Shown piece after piece: positions 15,811 to 24,083 of a stretch of DNA of 64,000 nt. Numbering within the stretch: position 1 is the stretch's first letter; each line of letters starts with the position of its first letter. Source of the DNA: Paenibacillus dauci (GTDB taxonomy: Bacteria; Bacillota; Bacilli; Paenibacillales; Paenibacillaceae); NCBI RefSeq assembly GCF_000971985.1, contig NZ_KQ040798.1:372001-436000 (forward strand), written 5' to 3'. The translations under genes and the position numbers were made by a program. The notes under the pieces were generated by a model. The model saw only the letters and a program-made list of their open reading frames with translations, had not been told where the DNA came from and searched no databases.

Positions 15811-16098
15811 TCAAGCCAGTTCGTAATGATGAACGACCGGAAATGGATCATAGTAGTGATGCAGCAGCTTTTTCCATTCCTGATAAGGCTCCGAGCCGCG
15901 GAATCCCTCAGTATGGTCTTCCAGCGTCTCCCAACGGACAAGCAATATGTATTGATTGTCGATCTCCAGACAGCGCTGCAGTTCATGGGACAGATACCCT
16001 TTCATCCCGGCAATAATACGGCTGGCTTGGCGAAAACTGTCTTCAAATGCATCGGTATGCCCTGCCTTGACGTTCAGTATGGCAACTTCCAGAATCAT
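15811..16098 (-). CDS. Antibiotic biosynthesis monooxygenase (ABM) domain protein
   Basis: Small dimeric alpha-beta-barrel protein of 95 residues: MILEVAILNVKAGHTDAFED gives the first strand and helix, MKGYLSHELQRCLE the second, and YILLVRWETLEDHTEGFRGS the strand and the W-x-x-x-x-x-H motif, ending in the His-rich segment LLHHYYDPFPVVHHYE. ABM proteins include quinol monooxygenases and heme-degrading enzymes. GGAGGAGGATACATC precedes the ATG. It is followed by the acetyltransferase gene. Function beyond the fold is not inferred. Confidence 0.85.
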   Translation of the reverse strand: MILEVAILNVKAGHTDAFEDSFRQASRIIAGMKGYLSHELQRCLEIDNQYILLVRWETLEDHTEGFRGSEPYQEWKKLLHHYYDPFPVVHHYELA

Positions 16099-16275
16099 GA
16101 TGTATCCTCCTCCATAATAAAATAATGAATCCTCACTTGATCAATGCTGTTACCAAATAGCAGCAAACCCAAGATGCTTGTACCATATATTGGCGAATAA
16201 AAAGAGCAGCGTCAATCCCTGATTCTTGTCCATATCATTATTCGAATATATCCAATGTAGATAACGACATGCCAA

Positions 16276-16341
16276 AAAGCCTGCATTCCCGCTGGCTAGA
16301 CCCTTGTTACACAAGAGCAGATCAGCAGAAATACAGGCTTT
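16276..16341 (-). terminator. Probable terminator of the Bax-inhibitor-like gene
   Basis: On the minus strand AAAGCCTG (16341-16334) pairs with CAGGCTTT (16283-16276) and is followed by TTGGC. The 50-nt interior holds a small hairpin, CTTGTGTAACAAG. It lies about 45 bp beyond the stop codon of the gene at 16385. A 65-codon open frame across it has no ribosome site and is not called. Confidence 0.5.
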
Positions 16342-16384
16342 GATCACGTTACATTTTACTTATTATAGATGGCTGAATAAGGGA

Positions 16385-17119
16385 TCAATCCCGACTTGCC
16401 AGCTTGCTGAGCAGTCTCAGAATCTCCACGTACATCCAGATTACCGTTACCATCAGACCGAATGCTCCATACCACTCCATGTATTTCGGCAGTCCTGCCT
16501 GAGCCGATTCTTCGATCGTCCGGAAATCGAGCAGCAGGTTGGCAGCTGCCACGATAACTACAAATACACTGATTCCGATGCCAAGCCAGCCGGTATCATG
16601 AATATAAGGTACACTCATTCCAAAAAAGCTCAGCACAAAATTAATCAGATACACAAAAGCAATGGCCAGCGTACAGAGCATAATACCCATAGCCAGTCCG
16701 GGAGTCACACGTACGATGCGTGTTGCATACAGCAGCAGCATAAAGAACAGGATACCGACTGTAATTAGAACGGCATTGAGCGCAATACCGGGATAGACCA
16801 TCTCGACCATCGCCGACAGACCACCCAGCGCCAGTCCGTTGACAATCACATACAGCGGCGCTGTGACCGGAGCAATTTTCGGAAAAAATGTAGTAGGCAG
16901 TGCAATCACCAGACTGCCGATCATGCCGACGATCATGTAAGTACGGATGTCTTCACCCTTGTTAAATAAGTACCATGTGTACGCAGCGGATAGTATAAGC
17001 AGTACGGTGAGTACGAGTGCCTTACCTGCCGCGCCGGCAATGGTCATAGACTCTCTCTGATCATAGTCTCTTTCTTCCGAGAATGCCCTGCTGTTAAATA
17101 CAGGATTTTTCAAAGCCAT
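16385..17119 (-). CDS. Bax inhibitor-1/YccA-family membrane protein
   Basis: Polytopic membrane protein of 244 residues with seven hydrophobic segments, matching the bacterial branch of the Bax-inhibitor-1-like family (PF12811). The N-terminus MALKNPVFNSRAFSEERDYD with its N-P-x-F/L-x-x-xxF pattern is typical of this branch, and the last helices contain acidic residues (LLLDFRTIEESAQAG) of the kind that form the calcium-leak pore in YetJ. The ATG at 17119 is chosen over an upstream in-frame TTG. A role in calcium or pH homeostasis is known for relatives but only inferred here. Confidence 0.88.
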   Translation of the reverse strand: MALKNPVFNSRAFSEERDYDQRESMTIAGAAGKALVLTVLLILSAAYTWYLFNKGEDIRTYMIVGMIGSLVIALPTTFFPKIAPVTAPLYVIVNGLALGGLSAMVEMVYPGIALNAVLITVGILFFMLLLYATRIVRVTPGLAMGIMLCTLAIAFVYLINFVLSFFGMSVPYIHDTGWLGIGISVFVVIVAAANLLLDFRTIEESAQAGLPKYMEWYGAFGLMVTVIWMYVEILRLLSKLASRD

Positions 17120-17222
17120 GAAATCATCTCTTTTCCTCAATTAAGAATAAAATGCATACTTTATTATTAACGGTATTTCTTCCTGAAAATTGAATAATGC
17201 TCCACCAACGAAGACAAATCTA

Positions 17223-17825
17223 CTATGTCAGATTAGCCTGAATGATGAACTGCTGCAGCTGTTCATCGCTCCATTCGTACAGGAGGAGCAGCTCTTCATA
17301 CGGGTCTCCGGCAATAGACAGATAGTCGGCAAATGCTGGCTCGGTCTTCATGCCCTGCTGTTTGCGCAGACGAATCTGCTGACGTCCCTGATCGCCGAGA
17401 TGTTCCAGCAAGCGCTGTTCCATCACCATATGACGGAATCCATTTTGCTGCTCGACTGCACGAGGCTGAGCAAATACTTCGATCTCCCATTCTTCATACA
17501 TCCAGCGTACAATAGTACACATTAACCCGTCTACTTCGCAGCGATTCAGCATCCAATCGGTCATATGACTATAATGCTCGATCAGTATGGCTTCAAACGT
17601 ATCGGGATCATGTACTTCGCATAGGATATCCAAATCGCTGCTGCCAATATCAATATCAAGTGGAATCGTTCCGGCCAGTACCGGATCATAGGCAGACAGG
17701 ACAGAGAACAGATCCAGATGCAGCAGCACCTGATAGGCAGAGCGCTGCCTTGTATTGCCGCTTGCCAGATAAGCGGTCTGTCTGAATATACGCTCTATAC
17801 GAAGAATCGCTTCCGGTGTATTCAT
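17223..17825 (-). CDS. DUF4269-type nucleotidyltransferase-fold protein
   Basis: Predicted cytosolic protein of about 200 residues. LAGTIPLDIDIGSSDLDILC is the signature of DUF4269, where G-T-x-P and S-D-L-D-I match the GS-x-x-D-x-D active site of nucleotidyltransferases. Later HMVMEQRLLEHLG and IRLRKQQGMKTEPAFA are family segments. Two adjacent ATGs occur (17828 and 17825); GGAGG is spaced four and seven bases away, so the second is preferred. It is downstream of msrA with a 114-bp gap containing a hairpin. Substrate unknown. Confidence 0.82.
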   Translation of the reverse strand: MNTPEAILRIERIFRQTAYLASGNTRQRSAYQVLLHLDLFSVLSAYDPVLAGTIPLDIDIGSSDLDILCEVHDPDTFEAILIEHYSHMTDWMLNRCEVDGLMCTIVRWMYEEWEIEVFAQPRAVEQQNGFRHMVMEQRLLEHLGDQGRQQIRLRKQQGMKTEPAFADYLSIAGDPYEELLLLYEWSDEQLQQFIIQANLT

Positions 17826-17851
17826 CATATTGCCTCCAGTATGACACACAA

Positions 17852-17926
17852 ATAACGGTACAAAGTATCTGCTCGCGTTCCTGACGGAATGTGAAGAAAG
17901 ATTCTTGTACCGTTATATGCTGTAAT
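17852..17926 (-). terminator. Long-loop hairpin after msrA
   Basis: Perfect 12-bp arms ATAACGGTACAA (17852-17863) and TTGTACCGTTAT (17915-17926) flank a 51-nt interior, between the msrA stop and the DUF4269 gene. On the minus strand the right-hand side continues TTTGTGTG. It may act as the msrA terminator; the long interior makes this uncertain. Confidence 0.4.
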
Positions 17927-17939
17927 TTATGGATTAACC

Positions 17940-18470
17940 CTAATTCTCCCAGTGCTCGTTGATAAATTCATCACGGCCGGACTTTTCACGGTCTTCCTTG
18001 TAATGCTTGGTGTTCTTTTTGTGGTAATCCTGATGGTATTCTTCAGCCGGATAAAACACGTCGGCAGGCAGAATCTCGGTTACAACCGGCTTGTCGCCAA
18101 ACCGTCCGCTTGCTCCGACTTCCGCTTTGGTCTTTTGGGCCAGTTCCTGCTGCTCATCATTATGATAGAAAATAGCAGTACGATACTGCGAACCACGGTC
18201 ATGAAATTGTCCGCCATCATCGGTCGGATCAATCTGCGGCCAGTACAGTTCCAGCAGACGCTCATAAGGGAACAACTCCGGATCAAACGTAATTTCCACT
18301 ACTTCATAATGACCGGTATTGCCGGTCTTGACCTGCTCATAAGTCGGGTTCTTCACATGTCCGCCAGTGTAACCGGATATGATACCATGAATGCCGGGCA
18401 ATTCCTCAAATGGAGTAACCATGCACCAGAAGCATCCGCCAGCGAATGTTGCTTTTTGCAATTCTGCCAT
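17940..18470 (-). CDS. msrA: Peptide methionine-S-sulfoxide reductase A
   Basis: Cytosolic repair enzyme that reduces methionine-S-sulfoxide in proteins. The 176-residue protein has the catalytic AGGCFWCM motif at residues 10-17 with the nucleophile Cys13, then GIISGYTGGHVKNPTYEQV, TGHYEVVEITFDP and YWPQIDPTDDGGQFHDRG. HDRGSQYRTAIFYH provides the substrate pocket. It is a stand-alone MsrA with no MsrB fused or adjacent. AAAGGATAAATCGAT precedes the ATG. The DUF2238 gene lies 159 bp upstream. Confidence 0.97.
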   Translation of the reverse strand: MAELQKATFAGGCFWCMVTPFEELPGIHGIISGYTGGHVKNPTYEQVKTGNTGHYEVVEITFDPELFPYERLLELYWPQIDPTDDGGQFHDRGSQYRTAIFYHNDEQQELAQKTKAEVGASGRFGDKPVVTEILPADVFYPAEEYHQDYHKKNTKHYKEDREKSGRDEFINEHWEN

Positions 18471-18529
18471 ATCGATTTATCCTTTCAGCTGTAAATTGGG
18501 TGTCTCTATATCATACCATTTTCAAAACG

Positions 18530-18562
18530 GAACGTCTGCTTGAACAGCCTGGAGCAGACGAA
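18530..18562 (-). terminator. Probable terminator after the DUF2238 gene
   Basis: CGTCTGCT (18533-18540) and AGCAGACG (18553-18560) form an 8-bp stem with a 12-nt loop; the minus-strand tail is TTCCGTTTTG. It lies about 70 bp beyond the DUF2238 stop. Confidence 0.5.
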
Positions 18563-18629
18563 GATACAGAGATAGCGCCTCTCTATTGCTTCCCTGTCAT
18601 CTTCCTCATTATAACGTATTACGGAGAAA

Positions 18630-19298
18630 TTACTTGTCTTCATTGGAAGTCGTCCGGGAACGCTCCATGCGACGCAGCTCGGCATTGTGATAGCGGCTGA
18701 ACAGCAGCAGGGCAGCGACAGCACCGAGCAGGGCAAATGTCATATCCCACTGCGTATCCCACACGTCGCCCTGTGTACCGAGAAAAGCTTCGGCTGCTGT
18801 GCCGGTAATTCCTGCTACTGCAAATTCAATCAGTTCATAAGCAGCACTAATCGCCATACAAATCGAGATTACAATTGTCACCAGCCATTTCCCCGGACGA
18901 AGCCGCGATGTACGAAGCAGCATTTCTCTTACAATCATCGCTGGAACAAATCCCTGTATAAAATGACCCAGTCGATCATAGTAATTGCGCTCCAGATGCA
19001 GACTATCCCGCAGCCAGTTGAACAGCGGCATCTCGGCATAGGTATAGTGCCCGCCAATCATCAGAATAATCATATGCAGCGCAATAAGACTGTAGACGAG
19101 ACCCGTCAACTGAAACCGCCGATAAGTCAGCAGCAGAATCGCACCGCCAATAAGCGCCGGGAATACTTCCAATATCCATGTGAACCAGTCATGCGGATGA
19201 ATAGCTGACCAGACCAGCACCGCTACTGTCACAGCCAGTAGTACAATATGCAGCTTTTGTTCCCGCCTTTGCTTCTTCCCTGTACGTAATCTGTTCAT
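18630..19298 (-). CDS. DUF2238 (YjdF-like) membrane protein
   Basis: Polytopic membrane protein of 222 residues with about six helices. The conserved polar segments of DUF2238 are clear: GGHYTYAEMPLFNWLRD, RNYYDRLGHFIQGFVPAM, AAYELIEFAVAG and GTQGDVWDTQWDMTFA. The invariant Glu, His and Asp residues placed near membrane edges suggest a metal- or substrate-binding site, but no function is established that I know of. AAAGGAGAAGTTCCGGAA precedes the ATG. The 41-residue gene lies 165 bp upstream on the same strand. Confidence 0.88.
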   Translation of the reverse strand: MNRLRTGKKQRREQKLHIVLLAVTVAVLVWSAIHPHDWFTWILEVFPALIGGAILLLTYRRFQLTGLVYSLIALHMIILMIGGHYTYAEMPLFNWLRDSLHLERNYYDRLGHFIQGFVPAMIVREMLLRTSRLRPGKWLVTIVISICMAISAAYELIEFAVAGITGTAAEAFLGTQGDVWDTQWDMTFALLGAVAALLLFSRYHNAELRRMERSRTTSNEDK

Positions 19299-19463
19299 TT
19301 CCGGAACTTCTCCTTTGGCAGAATAGGATGAAAAGGATCTGTTATGTAGGTAGGATCTTCAGTGGTGCCATTGTAACATACAACAGAACAAACAAAAGCC
19401 ACAAATCCAGGCTTGGCCCTCGGATCTGCAGCTGATTTGGCATTCATTATATGTCTGTAGCTA

Positions 19464-19589
19464 TTATTCTTCTTCTCTTGGGATGTAGACGACAAAACCG
19501 CTGTCTTCACAATACACGTCACCGAATTGATAGATCCCGCTTCGGCTGACGAACAGCCATTCCAGTACTTTTTGAATGGTTTGCAGCAT
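19464..19589 (-). CDS. Small protein, 41 residues, unknown
   Basis: Short open frame with an excellent ribosome site: GGGAGGGACTCTC directly before the ATG at 19589-19587. The product is MLQTIQKVLEWLF, then VSRSGIYQFGDVYCEDSG, then FVVYIPREEE. It has an amphipathic N-terminal helix, an aromatic middle with one Cys, and an acidic end. There are no rare codons and the stop is TAA followed by TAG. It precedes the DUF2238 gene. The overlapping 75-codon frame on the same strand (19295-19522) has no ribosome site and reads like noise, so I prefer this one. Function unknown. Confidence 0.6.
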   Translation of the reverse strand: MLQTIQKVLEWLFVSRSGIYQFGDVYCEDSGFVVYIPREEE

Positions 19590-19814
19590 GAGAGTCCCTC
19601 CCGTAAATGAAATAAAACCTTAATGGTTTAAGCACATTCTACGGGGGGAGCCGGCATTGTGTCAATCACTATTTTTGTAAAAATATGTTAAGACAATTAT
19701 CGTTATATTAACTGTGTGTAAACATATTAGTTAAAACGGCTTAATCGCATATGCAGCAAGGGATTATAGACATTAATAAATGTTGTATTTGTCTATAAAA
19801 ATCACAATATTGCG

Positions 19815-20291
19815 TTATAAATTAAACTCTTTTTCATAGATAATAACTTCCATATTATCCCGTGTAATTGAATGTTTTACATACTGAAAGTTCTGTCGTT
19901 TCCAGAATATATGTGCAGGTTCATTTTCAATATTTACAGCCAGACGAAAAGCCTGAACCCCCTGGTGAATCAGCCGCTGTTCAAATGCCTGAAAAGCCTG
20001 GTTACCCTGCCCTTTGCCCTGACAGGATTTATCGATCATAAACAGTCCCAGCCATGGATAGCCATCATTCGGATTTAATGAAAGGTACTCCACGATGCCG
20101 ATCGGCTGATCATCGCTGCAGATCACATAGCGTTCTGCTCCAAGCTGTATCGTCTCCTCCACTTCCTGCTGTATTTCCTCGGCGGTCAGCTGTTCCCTGC
20201 CTTTGATAATACGATTGTAAAATGGATTGGAATTAATGATCGACAGTTCCACTTCCAGCAGATCAGGTGATGTGCTTACAAATGTAATCAT
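19815..20291 (-). CDS. GNAT-family N-acetyltransferase
   Basis: Acetyltransferase of 158 residues. MITFVSTSPDLLEVELSIIN opens the chain, PIGIVEYLSLNPNDGYPWLG is the central beta region, MIDKSCQGKGQGNQAFQAFE is motif A with Q-G-K-G-x-G for acetyl-CoA, and FRLAVNIENEPAHIFWKRQN is motif B. The ATG at 20291 is preceded by GAGGAGGAGAAT; an in-frame upstream ATG at 20330 would put the start before this strong site. The acceptor is unknown. It is divergent from the P450 gene. Confidence 0.88.
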   Translation of the reverse strand: MITFVSTSPDLLEVELSIINSNPFYNRIIKGREQLTAEEIQQEVEETIQLGAERYVICSDDQPIGIVEYLSLNPNDGYPWLGLFMIDKSCQGKGQGNQAFQAFEQRLIHQGVQAFRLAVNIENEPAHIFWKRQNFQYVKHSITRDNMEVIIYEKEFNL

Positions 20292-20471
20292 ATTCTCCTC
20301 CTCGGAATCGGTAATGGGTGTGAGATACATGGAATGATTACTGCCAGCAAGCGCTCGTACTGAATTTTACCATATTAATGTTAGATGCCAGTGGATCAGA
20401 GGTAATACATGGATGACAGCATCAAGGATTGCGCAAAACGGTCATTACACTGGTTATATACCTCTTTTTAT

Positions 20472-20501
20472 TTGACTTGACTTTGCACTCATATCTAAAA
20501 T
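20472..20501 (+). promoter_or_regulatory. Sigma-A promoter of the P450 gene
   Basis: TTGACT (20472-20477), an 18-bp spacer and TAAAAT (20496-20501) lie 33 bp before the ATG at 20534. Transcription would start near 20508, which excludes the upstream in-frame start at 20429. Confidence 0.7.
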
Positions 20502-20533
20502 ATCGAATTTCTACACAAAGGAGACAGCCTATT

Positions 20534-21820
20534 ATGACGAATGACAACTCTATTCCTCGTGATCATACACTGGAGGGCGGAATTGGACTGCTTTCGGAAG
20601 GTTATGAATTTGCCATGAAACGTCGTCAGGAATTCCAGTCCGATATTTTCCAGACCCGTATGCTGGGACAAAAAGCAATCTGTATCGGTGGCAAGGAAGG
20701 TGCCGAATTATTTTATAATGAAGAGTTATTCCAGCGCGGCGGTGCCATTCCCAAGCGTATCCAGAAATCACTATTCGGTGAAAAAGGAGTACAGACACTT
20801 GATGGACAGGCTCATGCTCACCGCAAAAAGTTGTTCATGTCCCTCATGTCGCCTGAGCGTCTGAATGAAATTGCCGAACTCGTCGAGCAGCAATGGGAAG
20901 CGGCTGCGCTGAAGTGGCAAAGTACAGATCAGCTGGTATTATTTGACGAAGCCCAGCAGGTGATGTGCCGTGCGGCCTGTCAGTGGGCAGGTGTTCCTTT
21001 GCAGGAAAGCGATGTGAAGCAGGTCGCTGATGATCTGGGTGATATGGTTGAGTCATTCGGAGCGGTAGGTATGCGCCATCGCCGCGGCAGGCAGGCTCGC
21101 CGCCGTACAGAGAAGTGGGTATCACATCTGATTGAGCAGATTCGTGAAGGTGAGCTGGAGGCTCCGGAACAGACAGCAGCCCACGCCATGTCCTGGCACC
21201 GTGATACCGAAGCGAATCTTCTGGATACCCAGACGGCAGCTGTAGAGTTAATCAATATTATTCGTCCGATTGTAGCGATTGGTCGTTATGTAGTATTCAG
21301 CGCGGTCGCTCTGCATGACTATCCGGAAGCCCGGCACAAACTGGTACAGTCATTGCAGACGGGTGACCCTACCTACAGTCAATGGTTTGTACAGGAAGTG
21401 CGCCGATTTTATCCCTTCACTCCGATTCTCGGTGCACAGGTACGCAAAGACTTTACGTGGAAAGATTATTCTTTTGAAGAAGGAACGATGGTACTGCTGG
21501 ATGTATACGGCACCACTCATGATGAGAAGCTGTGGCAGCAGGCAGATACGTTTGAGCCGGAACGGTTCGAACACTGGAGCGGCAGTCCGTTCGATCTGAT
21601 TCCCCAGGGAGGCGGCGATCACTACCGTAATCATCGCTGCGCCGGCGAATGGCTGACGATTGATGTGATGCGTGTCAGTCTGGAGTTCCTGACCACCCGT
21701 ATCACTTATGAAGTTCCTCCGCAGGATCTGACCATCGATCTGTCCCGGATGCCTGCCATTCCGGAGAGCCGGTTTGTGATGAGCGATGTGCAGGTACAGC
21801 CGAAGAATGCCGGGTCCTGA
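20534..21820 (+). CDS. CYP152-family cytochrome P450 peroxygenase (fatty-acid hydroxylase, YbdT/P450-BSbeta-like)
   Basis: Soluble heme-thiolate enzyme of 428 residues that should hydroxylate long-chain fatty acids at the alpha or beta carbon with hydrogen peroxide and no reductase. The heme Cys is about residue 369 in NHRCAGEW. Instead of the usual acid-alcohol pair, the I-helix has INIIRPIVAIG with Arg244-Pro245, the CYP152 pair that anchors the fatty-acid carboxylate (Arg242-Pro243 in P450-BSbeta). Gln87 in GVQTLDG aligns with Gln85 of P450-BSbeta, not with His85 of the decarboxylase OleT, which favours hydroxylation over alkene formation. The start at 20534 has AAAGGAGA and fits the promoter at 20472-20501. 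Single-gene unit with its own terminator. Confidence 0.93.
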   Translation: MTNDNSIPRDHTLEGGIGLLSEGYEFAMKRRQEFQSDIFQTRMLGQKAICIGGKEGAELFYNEELFQRGGAIPKRIQKSLFGEKGVQTLDGQAHAHRKKLFMSLMSPERLNEIAELVEQQWEAAALKWQSTDQLVLFDEAQQVMCRAACQWAGVPLQESDVKQVADDLGDMVESFGAVGMRHRRGRQARRRTEKWVSHLIEQIREGELEAPEQTAAHAMSWHRDTEANLLDTQTAAVELINIIRPIVAIGRYVVFSAVALHDYPEARHKLVQSLQTGDPTYSQWFVQEVRRFYPFTPILGAQVRKDFTWKDYSFEEGTMVLLDVYGTTHDEKLWQQADTFEPERFEHWSGSPFDLIPQGGGDHYRNHRCAGEWLTIDVMRVSLEFLTTRITYEVPPQDLTIDLSRMPAIPESRFVMSDVQVQPKNAGS

Positions 21821-21871
21821 GTAGTACGTCTATACTGTGCCATCATAATTGCCATATCCTACAGCATTTAC

Positions 21872-21911
21872 AAAAGCTGCTTGCTGCATATAGTGCAGGG
21901 GCAGCTTTTTG
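21872..21911 (+). terminator. Terminator of the P450 gene
   Basis: AAAAGCTGC (21872-21880) pairs with GCAGCTTTT (21901-21909) and an inner CTGCA/TGCAG stem extends it. The plus-strand tail is TTTTTGC. It lies about 50 bp beyond the stop codon. Confidence 0.8.
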
Positions 21912-21989
21912 CTCAATAGATTCGGCGCATACGATTTTGTAGAAATAGGGTAATATTATTCATAACCTATAGTTCAGGAGGAAACTGTT

Positions 21990-22544
21990 ATGCCGCATAA
22001 TACACAGCATGTCCCCTATGGATACGAGCCGCCTGTCGAGAAGTTCAGGGGTACACTGATCTACTACGATTCATTCCAGAACACAACAGACGAAGAATTG
22101 GAACAGGCGGCAGCTATCGCCGATCAGATGCGTTTCGATCGGCTGGTTCTCTATCCGCTGCATGAACAGACCGTCAAACGAATGTCCAAAACGCCAGTCT
22201 CTCCTTTTTACAAACGTGAAGATCGGCTGCATGAATGGCGGCAGGATACCGGACGCAAGGATATTATGATCGAGAGCTGGGAAGGCAAACGCAAAAAATA
22301 TACTCCCATCGAAGCGGCTCTGCGCACACTGACCGATCATTATACTTCCCCCTACTTTCTCCTGATGACGCCGGATATGGCCAATCAGTTCGCTTCCTTT
22401 TCCACTTTTGAAGAATGGATTGTCAAAGTCAGTCTCGTACTGACCGAGCGGCCAAAGCAGCTTCATCCCCGATTGGAAAAATATGCTTCACGCTGGCGGG
22501 TAGCGGGAGAAACGCGCAGCAAAGATGCTGCCTCTGATTCCTAA
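21990..22544 (+). CDS. Conserved-looking hypothetical protein, 184 residues
   Basis: Cytosolic protein without signal peptide or membrane segment. GGAGGAAACTGTT before the ATG and normal codon use indicate a real gene. The chain has a strand-helix opening (GTLIYYDSFQNTTDEELEQA), a possible Rossmann-like segment MRFDRLVLYPLHEQTVKRM, a basic centre (RKDIMIESWEGKRKKY) and a helical end. The L-V-L-Y-P-L-H-E pattern faintly recalls nucleotidyl-transfer enzymes, but no full signature is present and I do not assign a function. It is a single gene between the P450 and DinB genes. Confidence 0.7.
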   Translation: MPHNTQHVPYGYEPPVEKFRGTLIYYDSFQNTTDEELEQAAAIADQMRFDRLVLYPLHEQTVKRMSKTPVSPFYKREDRLHEWRQDTGRKDIMIESWEGKRKKYTPIEAALRTLTDHYTSPYFLLMTPDMANQFASFSTFEEWIVKVSLVLTERPKQLHPRLEKYASRWRVAGETRSKDAASDS

Positions 22545-22639
22545 TGTCAGCGACCGCGACCCATCGGGTTCCCAGGCTATACCGGATATAAATTCATAAT
22601 CACAGTCATCCTGCCTGTTACCGGGCCGAATGGCTGTTT

Positions 22640-23116
22640 TTAGTCCGGTAAAATCTCCTGTAGATGTTCACTCCCGAGCATTTGGCGGAAATGATGGATC
22701 ATATGGGCGATATAATCCATTGCCAGCCATTTTAGAGTTAGTTCCTGTCCGCTGCGGGTCAGGCATGTCTTCTCGTAATCTTCCTTTGGAATCTGATTCA
22801 GTAGCGTAGCAATCTGCAGATTACGCGTCATCCAGAGCAGAATGAGATCCTGCTGATCATAACTGTTCTGATAATCATTCAGCTCCACCCAGCGATCCTG
22901 ATCATAATCGGTCAGCCGCACAGGTTCTTCCGACAGCGCAATACTGACAAACCGGATATAATTATGCGAAGCCGAATCGCAAAGATGCCCAAGAGTTTCC
23001 TTTTGCGACCACTGCCCGGCATGGGGTTTGGCGCTAAATAGATCCGGCGGAATATCATTTAATTTCCCCTGAAAATAGATGACCAGTTCCTGCAATCTGT
23101 GACTGAGCGTATTCAT
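22640..23116 (-). CDS. DinB/YfiT-like four-helix metalloprotein
   Basis: DinB_2-type protein of 158 residues with four helices and a three-His metal site: WSQKETLGHLCDSASHN supplies the first His, and the pair is in YIAHMIHHFRQM near the C-terminus. Family members include bacillithiol-transferase-like (BstA/YfiT) proteins, so a thiol-transferase role is possible in this bacillithiol-type host but unproven. The ATG at 23116 has GCGAGGAGTGC upstream; the longer frame from 23191 runs into a terminator and is rejected. Confidence 0.85.
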   Translation of the reverse strand: MNTLSHRLQELVIYFQGKLNDIPPDLFSAKPHAGQWSQKETLGHLCDSASHNYIRFVSIALSEEPVRLTDYDQDRWVELNDYQNSYDQQDLILLWMTRNLQIATLLNQIPKEDYEKTCLTRSGQELTLKWLAMDYIAHMIHHFRQMLGSEHLQEILPD

Positions 23117-23190
23117 ATACAGCACTCCTCGCTTGGAATTTGTGAAGACGGAGAATGTTCTGAATCCAACTTTATCAAAATTATAGCACA

Positions 23191-23228
23191 TAATAAAAAG
23201 CTGTCCGCTACATGAGCAGACAGCTTCT
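23191..23228 (-). terminator. Terminator of the nitroreductase gene
   Basis: On the minus strand AAGCTGTC (23226-23219) pairs with GACAGCTT (23205-23198), extended inward to 12 pairs with one mismatch, followed by TTTATTATG. It lies about 80 bp after the nitroreductase stop and upstream of the DinB gene. Confidence 0.8.
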
Positions 23229-23307
23229 TTGTTCAGGCATGGATAACGTATGATCGGAAATCATGAGGTTTCTCCATAAGCCAGAATTATCTATTGGATT
23301 ACTGCGA

Positions 23308-23967
23308 TTACTCGCTAAAATGAATATTTTCGCCAATCGGTACACGGGAACTTACCGGTCTGTTGTACGGATGTTCCTGGTCTTCATAACCAAGCATCAC
23401 ACCAACCATAATCCGCTGATGATCGGGGATACCCAGAATCTCGCGCAAAATATGCGGATAAGATACCGAACTGGCTGCCGGTGTGGAACCCAGTCCATGC
23501 TGCGCGGCTGCCAGCATCAGATTACCGGCATAAATGCCTGCATCCAGTGTAGACCATTCCGTCAAATTGCGATCCTGACAGATAAACGCAGCTACCGGTG
23601 CATTGAAAAAGTAAAAGTTATTGCGCCAGTTCTCTTCACGTGCCTGCTGATCGTCGCGTGCGATGCCGCTCTGCTCGAATACTTTGGCATAGGCTGCATT
23701 CATCCGCTCCTGAATATATTCCGGCCATACTGCAGGCCAGGGCATATTTGCATCATCAGCCGGAATTTTCTCATCATAGGCCTGCAGATTGGCAGTACGC
23801 AATCTTTCCAGCGTCTCTCCTGTTGCAACGTATACTTCCCATGGCTGTGAATTCGCCCAGGAAGGAGATTTTTGAGCATCTTCCAGTACACGGATCAACA
23901 CTTCGTGAGGTACCGGTTTGGATGTATATTTACGAACTGTTTTGCGCTGATCGAAGATATTGCTCAT
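23308..23967 (-). CDS. Nitroreductase-family FMN-dependent oxidoreductase
   Basis: Flavoprotein of 219 residues that reduces nitro compounds, quinones or similar acceptors with NAD(P)H. The N-terminus FDQRKTVRKYTSKPVP has the R-x-S/T-V-R-x-Y/F FMN phosphate motif, SPSWANSQPWEVYVA is the S-P-S-x-x-N-x-Q-P-W FMN loop, and GIYAGNLMLAAAQHGLGST and GYEDQEHPYNRP are the dimer and C-terminal FMN segments. The start at 23967 has CAGAGGAGGAATC upstream; the longer frame (24048) is rejected. Monocistronic with a terminator. Confidence 0.9.
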   Translation of the reverse strand: MSNIFDQRKTVRKYTSKPVPHEVLIRVLEDAQKSPSWANSQPWEVYVATGETLERLRTANLQAYDEKIPADDANMPWPAVWPEYIQERMNAAYAKVFEQSGIARDDQQAREENWRNNFYFFNAPVAAFICQDRNLTEWSTLDAGIYAGNLMLAAAQHGLGSTPAASSVSYPHILREILGIPDHQRIMVGVMLGYEDQEHPYNRPVSSRVPIGENIHFSE

Positions 23968-24083
23968 GATAATGATTCCTCCTCTGAATGTATGGAGACG
24001 ATTGGTTAAGTAGCTATACTGAATAAGAAGACACTTTATTGCTGACAACTATAATAGTTACAATTAAATAGCAGCTTATCCTA

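Noticed and set aside
16150-16347. 65-codon minus-strand frame after the Bax-inhibitor-like gene
   Set aside because: It spans the terminator-like dyad, has no ribosome site and an improbable composition.
19295-19522. 75-codon minus-strand frame overlapping the DUF2238 start
   Set aside because: No ribosome site; it overlaps in another frame the 41-residue frame at 19464-19589, which has a strong site.
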